The notes under the pieces were generated by a model. That model did not search any database, was not told the DNA's origin, and worked only from the letters and a program-made list of their open reading frames with translations. Made by a program: the position numbers and the translations under genes. DNA of 64,000 nt from Oscillatoriaceae cyanobacterium M7585_C2015_266. GTDB taxonomy: Bacteria > Cyanobacteriota > Cyanobacteriia > Cyanobacteriales > Oscillatoriaceae. Positions 28,180 to 38,557 of this stretch are shown in pieces. The DNA lies in the NCBI GenBank assembly GCA_015295835.1, contig DVEG01000027.1, forward strand, positions 186,001-250,000, given 5' to 3'. The first letter of the stretch is position 1, and each line of letters starts with the position of its first letter.

Positions 28180-29175
28180 ATGTATTACCAAATACTTACA
28201 CTTTCACTACTGCTCATGCCCTTATGGTTAGCAGCACCAGCGTATTCAGCAAATCCCAAACATATTGAACAGTTACTGAAAACCAATCAGTGTCTAAAAT
28301 GTAACCTCAAAGGAGCCGCTCTCAAAGGAGCCAAATTAGCAGGTGCAGACTTAAGAGAAGCAAATTTGAGCCAAGCCGATTTAGAAGGTGCAGATTTAAA
28401 AGGTGCCAAGATGCAAAAAGCCCAAATGCAAGAAACAGTGATACGGGGTGCCAATTTAGAGCAAGCAGATTTAGAAGCCGCGAAAATGCAAGGTGCCAAG
28501 ATGCGGGATGCCAAACTTCAAGGAGCCAAACTCAGTTATGCCTTCCTGCGGGAAGCTCAGTTGCAAGGAGCTGCTCTCAGCGGTGCCAAGCTAAATGCAG
28601 CGTTTTTAAAAGAAGCCATATTAACAGACGCCAATTTGAAAGCAGCGAGCATCAGGGGAGCTGATTTAAGCGGTGCGAAGCTGGAAAGAGCAGCGTTGGA
28701 TGGGGTAAATCTGGAAAGTGCCAACCTCAGTGGTGCGGATTTAAGCGCTGCATACCTAGGCGATGCGAATATGAGAGGTGTCAATCTCACAGGCGCCAAG
28801 CTCAACGGTGCCAAATTGCTCTCGTCGGGATTAGTAGATGCCAAAGCCAGCGGCGCTGATTTGAGAGGGGCGAATTTGAATCGTGCCAACCTCAGTTATG
28901 CCGACTTAAATGGTGCCAAGTTAGGGAAAGCAGACTTAACGAAAGCGGTTTTGAGCGTGGCAAAATTGACAGGAGCTGATTTAAGCGGGGCAACGCTGCG
29001 CAGCGCCTATTTATATCGGGCGAATTTACAGGGAGCGAATTTAGCGAGGGCAATACTAGAGCGTGCTAATCTAACAGAAGCGAATTTGACGCGGGCCAAC
29101 CTGGAAGGGGCGGTTTTGACAAATGCGAATTTAACCAATACGATATTTACCGGTGCAGAGGGGGTTCAGCGCTAA
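28180..29175 (+). CDS. Secreted pentapeptide-repeat protein
   Basis: 331 residues with a cleavable signal peptide (LLLMPLWLAAPAYSA), a short cap HIEQLLKTNQCLKCNLKGA with a CxxC motif common in cyanobacterial members, then about 55 tandem A(D/N/K)LxG-type pentapeptides running to the C-terminus. These form a right-handed four-sided beta helix. The signal peptide points to the periplasm or thylakoid lumen. No catalytic residues are expected; functions of this exported class are unknown. The repeats use varied codons, so there is little DNA-level identity between units. Confidence 0.93.
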   Translation: MYYQILTLSLLLMPLWLAAPAYSANPKHIEQLLKTNQCLKCNLKGAALKGAKLAGADLREANLSQADLEGADLKGAKMQKAQMQETVIRGANLEQADLEAAKMQGAKMRDAKLQGAKLSYAFLREAQLQGAALSGAKLNAAFLKEAILTDANLKAASIRGADLSGAKLERAALDGVNLESANLSGADLSAAYLGDANMRGVNLTGAKLNGAKLLSSGLVDAKASGADLRGANLNRANLSYADLNGAKLGKADLTKAVLSVAKLTGADLSGATLRSAYLYRANLQGANLARAILERANLTEANLTRANLEGAVLTNANLTNTIFTGAEGVQR

Positions 29176-29185
29176 AAACCCACCC

Positions 29186-29231
29186 CTACTACTACTTACT
29201 CTTGCTACTATTATTATTACTACTATTGTAG
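29186..29231. repeat. Trinucleotide microsatellite-like tract
   Basis: A run of CTA/ACT/ATT triplets between the convergent pentapeptide-repeat and HD-domain genes. It is non-coding and could vary in length by slippage. Confidence 0.6.
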
Positions 29232-29250
29232 ATTAGATTATTATTAATAA

Positions 29251-30633
29251 TTAGCCTACCTTGGCAGGCAAGCTAAATTCACGCAGAGCTAACTTGCGAC
29301 TTTCAAAAACTTGCATGACTCCTTCAGCGATCGCTGCCACCATTTTTGGATTGCACTTTGAGAGAAATTCGCGATCGGAAATCTTGCCGGCAAAGAAATC
29401 TTTAGCTGGTGGCAGAAGGTTGCGTACCCCGTCAAACCCTATCCATTTAATAATAAAAGTAGAGACTGGCGAATTTTTCAAATCATAAGACGATTCGCGA
29501 GATCTTCCCTTATTTAACAGCTCCAATACCTCACTTTCCAGTGCTGTTGCCGGCGGATAATTTAAAGGGATATCTGGAAGAAAATTTTCTAGAGATTCTA
29601 TTTGCACCCCGGAGTTTGGTAATTCTCCCATCATTGTTGACAGAGGCAAATCTCGCCCCAGACGATAGGATAGTGCTTCTACTATAGCGATCGCCACTAG
29701 CTTACTGCCCAAATATAATTTTGCTACTGCCAAATTCTTGGCCGTTCTAGAAACCAACTGTTGGTAGGTTGCCTCATCTGGTTCTCCCATAAACTGTTGA
29801 AAAACCAGCTCTGGGCGTAGGAAGTTCATAAAGCCTTCCATCTTTTGCAGAGACTTTCGATATCCCCTTACCGTATATGAATTAGCATTAGATAGTTCAT
29901 GATTTGTTTCCGGCATTAGATTCCAGGTATTATCCAAGAAATCTGCCGAATTAGGGTAGGCAAAATTTTCCACATCTCGATTTGCCAATCGCACCGCCCG
30001 CCTCACCGTTTCTGCGATTTCTTCTGGCTTCCAGCCAAAATTGAAATCGCGGTTAAGCTTGCACATGCGCTGGTAAAGCATATCGCTACTGCTTTCCCCA
30101 GACGGTAACTTAGGACGGAAGGGGATAGTTGCTTCAATACAGGCTGCGATCTGGGCTATTATATCCGGAGGTAGAGCATGTGACAGGGCTTTGGCTGCAA
30201 TCACTGCGCTGAGGAATTCATTTTGTCCTGCAAACGGAGAAAGGGTCTGACCGGGAACAAATCCAAATACTGCTGCTACAATATCAAACATGAGATCTTT
30301 AGGTAATTCGACTGATTCGCGAATCACCAACTGTCCCCGCACTTCCTTAACGAAAGGAGAAATATAGCTACTGATATTCAGACTGACGCCCTGATCTACT
30401 TGTACATAAACAAGATCGTGGAAAAAAGCTGCCAAAACTTCTATGGGATTGACCGAGCCGCCGACCTCAAAAATATGTTCTGGAGTATGAAAATAGCGCC
30501 AAGGACCAGTCATCGTTTGGATAATCAGCTCGGCTATTTGGTCGAGCCGCTCCAGATCGACTTGACCCCCTAGCTGTTCAATGGCCCAAACTAAACCATC
30601 TTTACAGCGTTTGCGCGCAACTTCTAGCTCCAT
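29251..30633 (-). CDS. HD-superfamily domain protein, cyanobacterial, unknown substrate
   Basis: 460 residues from ATG 30633. The N-terminus has an HD-type metal signature: WRYFHTPEHIFEV (His49, His53) and LAAFFHDLVYVQVD (His72-Asp73), similar to predicted metal-dependent HD phosphohydrolases. The middle (about 100-290) looks like the helical remainder of that fold with an additional RRAVRLANRDVENFAYP segment. The last 130 residues match nothing I recognise and end in a helix EGVMQVFESRKLALREFSLPAKVG. Substrate unknown; nucleotide hydrolysis is a family-level guess. It is downstream of the RppA-like gene on the same strand, 211 bases away. Confidence 0.7.
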   Translation of the reverse strand: MELEVARKRCKDGLVWAIEQLGGQVDLERLDQIAELIIQTMTGPWRYFHTPEHIFEVGGSVNPIEVLAAFFHDLVYVQVDQGVSLNISSYISPFVKEVRGQLVIRESVELPKDLMFDIVAAVFGFVPGQTLSPFAGQNEFLSAVIAAKALSHALPPDIIAQIAACIEATIPFRPKLPSGESSSDMLYQRMCKLNRDFNFGWKPEEIAETVRRAVRLANRDVENFAYPNSADFLDNTWNLMPETNHELSNANSYTVRGYRKSLQKMEGFMNFLRPELVFQQFMGEPDEATYQQLVSRTAKNLAVAKLYLGSKLVAIAIVEALSYRLGRDLPLSTMMGELPNSGVQIESLENFLPDIPLNYPPATALESEVLELLNKGRSRESSYDLKNSPVSTFIIKWIGFDGVRNLLPPAKDFFAGKISDREFLSKCNPKMVAAIAEGVMQVFESRKLALREFSLPAKVG

Positions 30634-30844
30634 CTTTACCTCCGGTGCTCTCCCTGATTACTTTGCCTGGTTGCATGGTTTCAAAGGGCTTTACAAAAAT
30701 TCTAGGATAATACGTCTATTGGTTGCGCCGTACAAGTCAGTTGTAACCTATTTTTTTTAAATTTTCGCACGTCTTTGTTTTTGAATCTGGTATCAACGAT
30801 CGCATTTACTAACTTTTTTTCTCCCCCCTCTTCTTTTTTCCCCT

Positions 30845-31534
30845 TCAAATATTATTCTCGCCAAATCGATAGCCCTTGCCATATACGGTGTGAATTAGCG
30901 GCTTCTCACCTTTTACTTCTATTTTGCGGCGTAGTAGACGAATCTGAGCTGCCAAGACGTTACTACTTGGTTTTTCGGCTTCCCCCCACAAATGCTGGTG
31001 AATTTGAGTGTGGGTGAGAACTTGCCCTGGGCGGCGCATAAAATATTCTAGCAGTTGACATTCTTTTTCCGAGAGTTGGATAAGGCGCTCTCCCCGATAA
31101 GCTAATTGATTTTCATAATCGAGTTCTAAATCCCCAACACGCAGACGCTTTCGCGGCGTAGATTCTGTGGCTGTGGCTTTCCGCCGCACCCGGGCACGTA
31201 CTCTAGCGAGTAATTCCCTCAGCTCGAAAGGCTTGACAAGGTAATCATCTGCCCCAGCATCTAGCCCTTGAACCCGCTCATCTACCGTATCTTTAGCAGT
31301 AAGGAAAAGTACCGGTGTCAAACTCCCTTGCGAGCGCAACTGCTGACAAATTGTTAACCCTGATTGCTGCGGCAGCATCCAATCCAAAATCAGCAAGTCA
31401 TACTCACCCTTTAAAGCCAACTCTCCCCCTCTTGCACCGTCATGCGCCACCTCCACCTTGTACCCCTCCCGCGTCAGCACCCTACTCAGGGCTTCTGTTA
31501 ACTCCACTTCATCGTCTACCAATAGAATTCGCAT
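30845..31534 (-). CDS. rppA: OmpR-type response regulator, RppA-like
   Basis: 229 residues: receiver domain with Asp51 in LLILDWMLPQQSG, Lys in YLVKPFELRELLARVRARVRRK, then a winged-helix DNA-binding domain (LRVGDLELDYENQLAYRGERLIQLSEKECQLLEY and the C-terminal IHTVYGKGYRFG). The N-terminal sequence MRILLVDDEVELTEALSRVLTREGY closely matches cyanobacterial RppA, which in Synechocystis acts with kinase RppB in redox or nickel responses. No RppB-like kinase is adjacent, so the symbol is a best match rather than proven. Start is ATG 31534. Confidence 0.8.
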   Translation of the reverse strand: MRILLVDDEVELTEALSRVLTREGYKVEVAHDGARGGELALKGEYDLLILDWMLPQQSGLTICQQLRSQGSLTPVLFLTAKDTVDERVQGLDAGADDYLVKPFELRELLARVRARVRRKATATESTPRKRLRVGDLELDYENQLAYRGERLIQLSEKECQLLEYFMRRPGQVLTHTQIHQHLWGEAEKPSSNVLAAQIRLLRRKIEVKGEKPLIHTVYGKGYRFGENNI

Positions 31535-31797
31535 AATTATCGATTAGGATAATCCCTTGCTTAATGCCTATTTTCCTATCATTTCATCCCGTCTATTTAC
31601 CTTTTTGCTTATTTATTATTCCCAGCTTTACTAAATTTTAAAAACCCGAAATCCTCGTCTTTTTATCGTTTTTCCTCCCCTACTTCATAATTGCCTGGAA
31701 CATCTGTATATTTTTTTGATATAAAGTATGGATTTGCTGCTAAGCTACTTTGAAAAAGCTTATTTTTGCATTATATAAAAGGCTGCTGAAATTGTCA

Positions 31798-33627
31798 ATG
31801 ACTAGCTTATTACATTCAAAAGAGGAAAAAGACAAGCGCCAAGGGCGCGAAAATGACTGGCGATTGTTTCTGCGCCTAGTGCCCTATGCTCGCCGCAGTG
31901 GGCATTTGCTACTGACTTCATTAGTGCTATTAGTGCCACTGAGTATTAGTAATGCCATTCAACCAATTATAATCGGGCAAGCAATTTCGCTGCTGCGCGC
32001 TGAATCCCAAATTTGGCCTTTTCTTCAGGGCAGAGCTTTGCATGAGGGGCTTAATCTATTAGCCGGCTTATTATTCCTAACGCTCGCCCTACGATTAGCA
32101 CTAGAATCCACCCAAGCTTTCATAGTCCAGAAAGTGGGCCTAAGAATTACTGCTGATATTCGCTACGACTTATTCGTTCATGTTACATCTTTAGCAGTAA
32201 AATTTTTTGATCGCACTCCCGTTGGCAAACTAATCACCCGCCTCACCAGTGACGTAGACGCTCTCGGAGAAGTGTTTTCTACAGGAGCGATAGGCATACT
32301 CAGTGATTTATTTTCCATCATCGTAATTGTTATCACCATGTTTTTGCTACATTGGCAGCTAGCATTAATGCTACTTTTAATGTTGGTGCCAGTAGCGGCA
32401 GTGGTAATTTATTTCCAGCAGCAATACCGCCAAGCCAATTACCGGGCACGAGAAGAACTTTCGGCTCTCAATGCCACCCTGCAAGAAAATATCGCCGGCA
32501 TTAACGTAGTACAATTATTCCGTCGGGAAAAATTCAATGCAGAGCTATTTCGCGGTATCAACCAGCGCTACATTGCCGAGGTAGACAAAACTATCTTTCA
32601 CGATGCCGCTGTATCGGCAACACTGGAGTGGATATCACTGGTTGCGATCGCAGCTGTTTTATGGCTGGGGGGCGAGCGCGTTTTACAAAATACCCTTAGT
32701 TTCGGCACCCTCTCCGCCTTCATTCTTTTTGCCCAGCGTTTATTTGAACCCTTGCGGCAATTTGCCGAAAAATTCACTGCCATTCAAGCCGGATTCACTG
32801 CCATTGAGCGAATTAATGACATTTTCAATGAACCGATAGAAATTCGCGATCGCGAATCACAAACACAAAAAAAGAATATTCTCTCTGCCGACTCTTTTAC
32901 AGGCGAAATCCGCTTTGAAGGCGTTTGGTTTGGCTACAAGCCAGACGAATATGTTATCAAAGATTTAAATTTCACTATCCATTCAGGCGAAAAAGTAGCT
33001 TTAGTAGGACCTACTGGTGCTGGCAAAAGTACAATTATTCGCCTACTGTGTCGCCTTTACGAACCAAATCAGGGGCGCATTCTTGTCGATGGTATCGATA
33101 TTCGAGACATCCCCCAATCCGAATTGCGTCGCCACATGAGTGTTATTTTACAAGATGGCTTTCTCTTTGCCGGCGATGTCAAAAGTAATATTAGCTTAGG
33201 AGATAATTATTCTCTTGCAGAAATTCGCCAAGCTGCCGAACAAACTAATGTCGCCCGTTTCATCGAAGAATTACCACAAGGTTACGACACCCATTTGCGT
33301 GAAAGGGGCACAAATCTTTCTGGGGGGCAAAAACAGCTTTTAGCATTTGCCCGTGCCGCCATCCGCAATGCCAAAATTTTAGTACTTGATGAAGCAACGG
33401 CAAGTCTGGATGTGAGAACCGAAGCGCTGATTCAAGATGCCCTGACGCGTCTATTGGAAAAACGCACTGCTATTATTATCGCCCACCGACTCTCGACAAT
33501 TCGCAATGTCGATCGGATTTTCGTACTTAAACGAGGGCAGCTGGTTGAATCCGGTAATCACGAAGAATTGTTGCGGCTAGAAGGGCTATATGCCAGTTTG
33601 TACAAATTGCAGTTATTGGGGCAATGA
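31798..33627 (+). CDS. ABC exporter (fused membrane and ATPase domains)
   Basis: Half-transporter of about 609 residues: six membrane helices (starting HLLLTSLVLLVPLSISNAI) and a C-terminal ATPase with Walker A GPTGAGKST, signature LSGGQKQ, Walker B ILVLDEATASLD and switch His in IIAHRLST. It resembles MsbA/BmrA-type homodimeric exporters of lipids or drugs; the substrate is unknown. I prefer ATG 31798 (MTSLLHSKEE); TTG 31750 would add 16 residues without a clear ribosome-binding site. A strong terminator follows. Confidence 0.9.
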   Translation: MTSLLHSKEEKDKRQGRENDWRLFLRLVPYARRSGHLLLTSLVLLVPLSISNAIQPIIIGQAISLLRAESQIWPFLQGRALHEGLNLLAGLLFLTLALRLALESTQAFIVQKVGLRITADIRYDLFVHVTSLAVKFFDRTPVGKLITRLTSDVDALGEVFSTGAIGILSDLFSIIVIVITMFLLHWQLALMLLLMLVPVAAVVIYFQQQYRQANYRAREELSALNATLQENIAGINVVQLFRREKFNAELFRGINQRYIAEVDKTIFHDAAVSATLEWISLVAIAAVLWLGGERVLQNTLSFGTLSAFILFAQRLFEPLRQFAEKFTAIQAGFTAIERINDIFNEPIEIRDRESQTQKKNILSADSFTGEIRFEGVWFGYKPDEYVIKDLNFTIHSGEKVALVGPTGAGKSTIIRLLCRLYEPNQGRILVDGIDIRDIPQSELRRHMSVILQDGFLFAGDVKSNISLGDNYSLAEIRQAAEQTNVARFIEELPQGYDTHLRERGTNLSGGQKQLLAFARAAIRNAKILVLDEATASLDVRTEALIQDALTRLLEKRTAIIIAHRLSTIRNVDRIFVLKRGQLVESGNHEELLRLEGLYASLYKLQLLGQ

Positions 33628-33681
33628 AAATCTGTAGCTACAGTCGCCTATTACTAGCGGTTAAATTTGATTAGTATATCG

Positions 33682-33715
33682 AACACGGTTTTCTATAAAC
33701 AAAGACCGTGTTTTT
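33682..33715 (+). terminator. ABC exporter terminator
   Basis: aacacggt (33682-33689) pairs with accgtgtt (33705-33712), followed by a T-run. It lies between the exporter and the convergent histidine kinase. Confidence 0.85.
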
Positions 33716-33739
33716 AAAATTTTAATTGCTATAGCAACT

Positions 33740-36406
33740 CTATTTACTTTGCCGCAAGGGAATTGAGATAATAAATTCTGTTCCTTTACCCAATTCAGAA
33801 ATACACTCCAAACTGCCTTTATGTTTTTCTACGACGATATCATAACTAATCGCTAAACCCAAACCTGTACCCTTTCCCGCCGGTTTTGTAGTAAAGAAAG
33901 GATTGAATATACTGCGGCGAACTTCTTCAGTCATGCCTGGGCCATTGTCAATAATGCGAATAACTGCCAATTGTGGTTCAGGTTGAGAGGATAAAGAATC
34001 TGATTCTGGATATCCCAACTCTGTACGAATAATGATTTTACTGGGATTGGCTTTAATTTCTTCAGGCGATCGCTGTAAGTCGCGCTCATCAATAGCATCA
34101 ATAGCATTAGTAATAATATTCATAAAAACCTGATTTAGCTGCCCGGCATAACATTCCACTAAAGGCAAATTTCCATATTCTTTAATTACCTGGATTGCCG
34201 GATGTCCCGGTTTAGCTTTAAGGCGATTTTGCAGAATCATGAGAGTACTGTCTATTCCAGAGTGGATATCCACCTCTTTCATTTCTCCCTCGTCGAGCCG
34301 CGAGAAAGTTCGTAATGAAAGAACAATTTCGCGGATCCGATCTGCTCCTACTTTCATCGAAGAAAGTAATTTTGGCAAATCTTCTTTCAAAAAATCCAGT
34401 TCAATTGCTTCGATTTTATTTTCAATTTCTGGCACCGGCTTGGGGTAATTTTTCTGATACAGTTGCAATAGTGCGAGGATGTTTTCAGTATAGTCTTTAG
34501 CGTGAGTTAGATTGCCAAAAATAAAGTTAACTGGATTGTTAATTTCATGAGCAACACCAGCAACCAACTGACCTAGAGAGGACATTTTTTCGCTTTGAAT
34601 CAGTTGGGATTGAGTGCGCTGTAGTTCAAGCAGGGCTTGTTCGAGCTTCTGACGCGCTTCTTGCTCACGGGCGAGACTAAGGGCGCTTTCTTCTTCTGCT
34701 TGCTTTTGTTGTTCAATATCTGTGCAAGTTCCGAACCACTTGACTATATATCCTTGTTTGTCATAAAGTGGCAAAGCGCGAGCGAGGTGCCAGCGATATT
34801 CTCCGTCTGCTCGTTTGAGGCGGTATTGAATTTCATAAGGTTCGCCAGTTTGCACGGCGTGCGCCCAAGCGTCTAAACACTTCTGTGCGTCTTCGGGGTG
34901 GAGAATTAGCTGCCACCCAGTTTTGAGGCTTTCTTCTAGCGTCATGCCGGTGTAATCCAACCAGCGCTGGTTATAGTAATCAATGGTACCATCTGCAGAG
35001 GCTGTCCACACGAGTTGTGGCATGGTTTCGATGAGTAATCGATAACGTTGTTCGCTTTCTTGTAGTTTTTGTATTGCATCTTGTTCTCGTGCCATTAGTA
35101 TTTTGCGTTCCTCCTCTGCTTGTTTTTGTGCGGTGATGTCGTTGTTGATTTCAAGAAACGCAATTGGTTTGTCGTTTTCGTCTTGCAGTAGTGTCCAGCG
35201 GCTGGCGATGGTGATTTTGATTCCGTCTTGCTTTGTATGAATTAATTCTCCTTGCCAGCTTCCTTGTTTGAGGCAGGTGGCTTTTATCTGTTCTAGCGGT
35301 TGTGGAAATATTGTTTGTAACAAGTTGTGAATGTTTTGTCCTACTACTTTTTGTCTTAACCAACCATAGAGCTTTTCTGCGCCAGTATTCCAATAGGCGA
35401 TCGCGTCGTCTAGATTATGAATTATGATTGCATCGTTGGCAAGGTCAATCATTTGCATGTGCTGGCGGAGGGCTTTTTCTGCCTCTTGGCGCTCGCGCAT
35501 TTCCTGATTCAGAGCTTGATTGATCGCTTCTATTTCTGTTGCCCTCTGTTTTGCTTTTTGAGTTTGAAGGATTGCAAGGGTCAGGGATGCGGAAATTAGG
35601 ATTCCTGAAATTAATACCAATTCAGGGAGGGGCGATCGCTTTTCAGTCAGTAACTGGTTTTTTGGCCAAACTCTCATCCGCAAGCTGACACCATCAAGGG
35701 GAAAGGATTTTTCCTGACTCCAAGCCTTTATATTCTGAATATTTTCTCCGTCGCGGCTGAATAGTAGCTTCTGCCCGTCAAACACTTCTAGTCCATATTC
35801 AGGCAGGATATCTTTATTTAAGATTGTTTTGAACAATCCTTCGGTACGAAAAACAGCGAAGAGAAATCCATAAAAGCTTTCCCTGTAGTATAGGGGCACG
35901 TAAATCCATAATTCTTTGCTCTCCTCTGCTAATTTTGAGGGAATTATCATGGTGTCTCGCCATTTGCCAGACTTGGGGGCTAGTACTGTGCGGTGAGACT
36001 TTCCAGTCGGAGCTTCAATTCCTAACCGCGATACCGTCCAGCGGGGCTGAAATGAGGCATCTACCCACTGTATGGTTTTGCAATTGGGATAGAAGTCCAT
36101 GTAAACTTCGGCAACGATTTTCCCTTCTTCAATTGTTGGCTGCCCTTGCTTCTCCCAGCGTTTGGCCATCTGCTGCAGTCCGACAATGCGGGCTTTGAGT
36201 CCTCCTTGGACTTCATTTTTTAGCGCTTCGGCTGCTAACTGCACTTTTTCTTCTATTTGCGATCGCTGTTGCCAGAGTGCTGCTTGCCAGAGTGCCAAAG
36301 TCCCTAGGAGGGCGGTACCTCCCACCAAAAAGGGCAGCGCTTGCTTTATCTTTTCTGTCAAGGGTGAGCGCGCTGCTGCTGCAAATAGATTTTTGCTGGT
36401 GTTCAC
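33740..36406 (-). CDS. Membrane histidine kinase with extracytoplasmic sensor and two PAS domains
   Basis: About 888 residues from GTG 36406, chosen because a ggggaag ribosome-binding site precedes it; a longer reading to 36481 passes through a palindrome that looks non-coding. Order: TM1 (PFLVGGTALLGTLALWQAAL), an extracytoplasmic sensor of about 220 residues resembling CHASE-like domains, TM2 (LVLISGILISASLTLAI), two PAS domains (AIIIHNLDDAIAYWNTGAE; LVWTASADGTIDYYNQRW), HisKA ([19 protein letters not shown]) with phosphoacceptor His, and HATPase ([26 protein letters not shown]). No receiver or regulator is adjacent. It shares its kinase core with the next gene. Confidence 0.9.
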   Translation of the reverse strand: MNTSKNLFAAAARSPLTEKIKQALPFLVGGTALLGTLALWQAALWQQRSQIEEKVQLAAEALKNEVQGGLKARIVGLQQMAKRWEKQGQPTIEEGKIVAEVYMDFYPNCKTIQWVDASFQPRWTVSRLGIEAPTGKSHRTVLAPKSGKWRDTMIIPSKLAEESKELWIYVPLYYRESFYGFLFAVFRTEGLFKTILNKDILPEYGLEVFDGQKLLFSRDGENIQNIKAWSQEKSFPLDGVSLRMRVWPKNQLLTEKRSPLPELVLISGILISASLTLAILQTQKAKQRATEIEAINQALNQEMRERQEAEKALRQHMQMIDLANDAIIIHNLDDAIAYWNTGAEKLYGWLRQKVVGQNIHNLLQTIFPQPLEQIKATCLKQGSWQGELIHTKQDGIKITIASRWTLLQDENDKPIAFLEINNDITAQKQAEEERKILMAREQDAIQKLQESEQRYRLLIETMPQLVWTASADGTIDYYNQRWLDYTGMTLEESLKTGWQLILHPEDAQKCLDAWAHAVQTGEPYEIQYRLKRADGEYRWHLARALPLYDKQGYIVKWFGTCTDIEQQKQAEEESALSLAREQEARQKLEQALLELQRTQSQLIQSEKMSSLGQLVAGVAHEINNPVNFIFGNLTHAKDYTENILALLQLYQKNYPKPVPEIENKIEAIELDFLKEDLPKLLSSMKVGADRIREIVLSLRTFSRLDEGEMKEVDIHSGIDSTLMILQNRLKAKPGHPAIQVIKEYGNLPLVECYAGQLNQVFMNIITNAIDAIDERDLQRSPEEIKANPSKIIIRTELGYPESDSLSSQPEPQLAVIRIIDNGPGMTEEVRRSIFNPFFTTKPAGKGTGLGLAISYDIVVEKHKGSLECISELGKGTEFIISIPLRQSK

Positions 36407-36688
36407 CGACTTCCCCCATTCTTGGTATATTTTCTCTGTGCGGGAGCAGCCACAGGGCTGCCCTACAGACAGTTTTGCCACAGTTATGAGTATTTTCTAC
36501 TGCTAACAAAGAGTCACATATTTTTTATATAAGTTCTTGCGGTATAATTTTATTTTATCTCTTTCCTTTTAGTGAGATATTTTCTCATCTTTTAGACTCT
36601 TTTTTATAAGTATAATTAAGTGATCGCTTTTCGCCATCCGCAAATCTACTAATACAAATGTTAGATAATAAGTATATTATTTAAAGTT

Positions 36689-38557
36689 TTATTTCTGGCG
36701 GAGGGGAATAACAATCGCGAAGTGAGCGCCCTTTCCGGGTTGGGAAAAGCAAGTCAATTCGCCGCCGTGCTGCTCAACGACGATATAGTAGGAAATAGAC
36801 AAACCCAAACCGCGGCTTACGGATTTAGTGGTAAAAAAGGGATCAAAAAGCCGCGCTCGCACTTCTTCTGTCATACCAGGGCCATTGTCGGCGATGTAAA
36901 TGGCCACTCTCTCCCCATCTAATAATTCCGTACGAATGTGAATAGTGGGGCACTGGGCACAAGGCATGGAGCAGATGTTCGATGTTATATATCTTTCTTC
37001 CAGAGCATCAATAGCATTGCTAAGTATATTCATAAACACTTGATTCAACTGACTGGCATAACATTGCACTTTGGGCAAGTTGCCGAAATCTTTGATTACT
37101 TGAATAGCGGGAAATCCCGGTTTGGGTTGGAGGCGGTGCCGCAAAATCATCAGAGTACTTTCGATACCAGAATGGATATCAACCTCTTTGAGTAGAGCTT
37201 CGTCATGACGAGAAAAATTACGCAGGGATAAAACGATTTGGCTAATGCGTTCTGCCCCTTGTTTCATAGAAGAAAGTAATTTTAGCGCATCTTCCCTGAG
37301 AAAATCTAGGTCGATTTTATCTTGAAATTCCTGGATTGTTGGAGTGGCAGGGTATTGTTGTTGGTACAGTTTCACTAAATGTAGCAAGTCTGTAATATAG
37401 TGAGCTGCATAGTCGAGATTACCGTAGATAAAGCTAACAGGATTATTGATTTCATGGGCGATGCCGGCAACGAGCTGCCCAAGGGAGGACATTTTTTCGG
37501 AGTGAATAAGTTGAAGTTGGGTGCGTTTTAGCTGCTGCAAGGCATTTTTTAACTGGGTTGCTTGTTTTCGCAATTTCGCTTCTGATTCTGCCAAAGCTTG
37601 TTCGGCTGCTTTGCGATCGCTAATATCTTCGATTACAGAAATAAAATACTTTGGTACTGACTGTAAGTAGTGAAGAGAATCTGTTGAATCTTGATTCTTA
37701 ATTGGTGAAGTATCGCTGACGAGCGACACACTCAGATTAACCCAGACAATTGAACCATCTTTACGAATGTAGCGCTTTTCCATTGAGTAAGAAGAAATTT
37801 CACCCGCCAATAATTGCCTTTTGTACTCACAGTCAGCGGCAATGTCGTCTGGGTGAGTAATATCTTGAAATTTGCTCTGTAGTAATTCTGAAGCAGAATA
37901 GCCGACAATATCACACAGACGTTGGTTTACCATTAGCCAGCGCCCGTCTAGCCCCACCTGAGAAATACCTACTGCAGCTTGATCAAAAATTGCTCGAAAC
38001 CGTTGTTCACTATCTCGTAGCTGGGTTTCTATTTTCTGGCGCTCTCTGATTTGCTGCAAGAGTTGCTTAATAATATTTTTCAAGACTGCTGTACGCTGAT
38101 CGATTTGCATTTCCTGGCTTTCATTGGCGATTTTCAGAGCTTCTTCAGCCTCCTTGGCAGTATTCTTTTTTTGTATTATTTTTACAAATCCTCGCAATTC
38201 GCCGTGCTCGCCGCGTAGGGAAGTGACGACAACTGACGCCCAAAAACGTGAACCATCAGCACGTAATCGCCACCCTTCGAGTTCAACTCTACCGGTTATT
38301 TTAGCGATTTCGAGTTCGCGCTCGGGTAATCCCTGTTCGATATCTTCTTTAATAAAAAAGCAAGAGAAATGGCGCCCAATTACCTCTGGGGCTTTATATC
38401 CCATAATTTTTTCTGCCCCGACATTCCAACTGATAACGTGCCCAAATGGATCGAGCATGTAAATTGCGCAGTCTTGCACATTTTCAACTAATGAGCGAAA
38501 ATTTTCTTCTGTTTGCAAGAGAGTTTGAAACGAATGCTGTAGTTCTGGAGTTGCCAT
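36689..38557 (-). CDS. Soluble PAS histidine kinase
   Basis: 622 residues from ATG 38557 ([10 protein letters not shown]). Two PAS/PAC units are clear: one at about 20-140 ([20 protein letters not shown], then [19 protein letters not shown]) and one at about 190-320 ([20 protein letters not shown], then [18 protein letters not shown]), separated by a coiled coil. Then come HisKA ([19 protein letters not shown]) and HATPase ([33 protein letters not shown]). There is no membrane segment, so it likely senses a cytoplasmic cue. The kinase core resembles that of the upstream-encoded neighbour (33740-36406), suggesting duplication with exchange of sensor modules. Confidence 0.9.
   Translation of the reverse strand: MATPELQHSFQTLLQTEENFRSLVENVQDCAIYMLDPFGHVISWNVGAEKIMGYKAPEVIGRHFSCFFIKEDIEQGLPERELEIAKITGRVELEGWRLRADGSRFWASVVVTSLRGEHGELRGFVKIIQKKNTAKEAEEALKIANESQEMQIDQRTAVLKNIIKQLLQQIRERQKIETQLRDSEQRFRAIFDQAAVGISQVGLDGRWLMVNQRLCDIVGYSASELLQSKFQDITHPDDIAADCEYKRQLLAGEISSYSMEKRYIRKDGSIVWVNLSVSLVSDTSPIKNQDSTDSLHYLQSVPKYFISVIEDISDRKAAEQALAESEAKLRKQATQLKNALQQLKRTQLQLIHSEKMSSLGQLVAGIAHEINNPVSFIYGNLDYAAHYITDLLHLVKLYQQQYPATPTIQEFQDKIDLDFLREDALKLLSSMKQGAERISQIVLSLRNFSRHDEALLKEVDIHSGIESTLMILRHRLQPKPGFPAIQVIKDFGNLPKVQCYASQLNQVFMNILSNAIDALEERYITSNICSMPCAQCPTIHIRTELLDGERVAIYIADNGPGMTEEVRARLFDPFFTTKSVSRGLGLSISYYIVVEQHGGELTCFSQPGKGAHFAIVIPLRQK

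Noticed and set aside
28287-28889. Minus-strand frames of Ala/Pro/Ser repeats
   Set aside because: Antisense of the pentapeptide-repeat gene.
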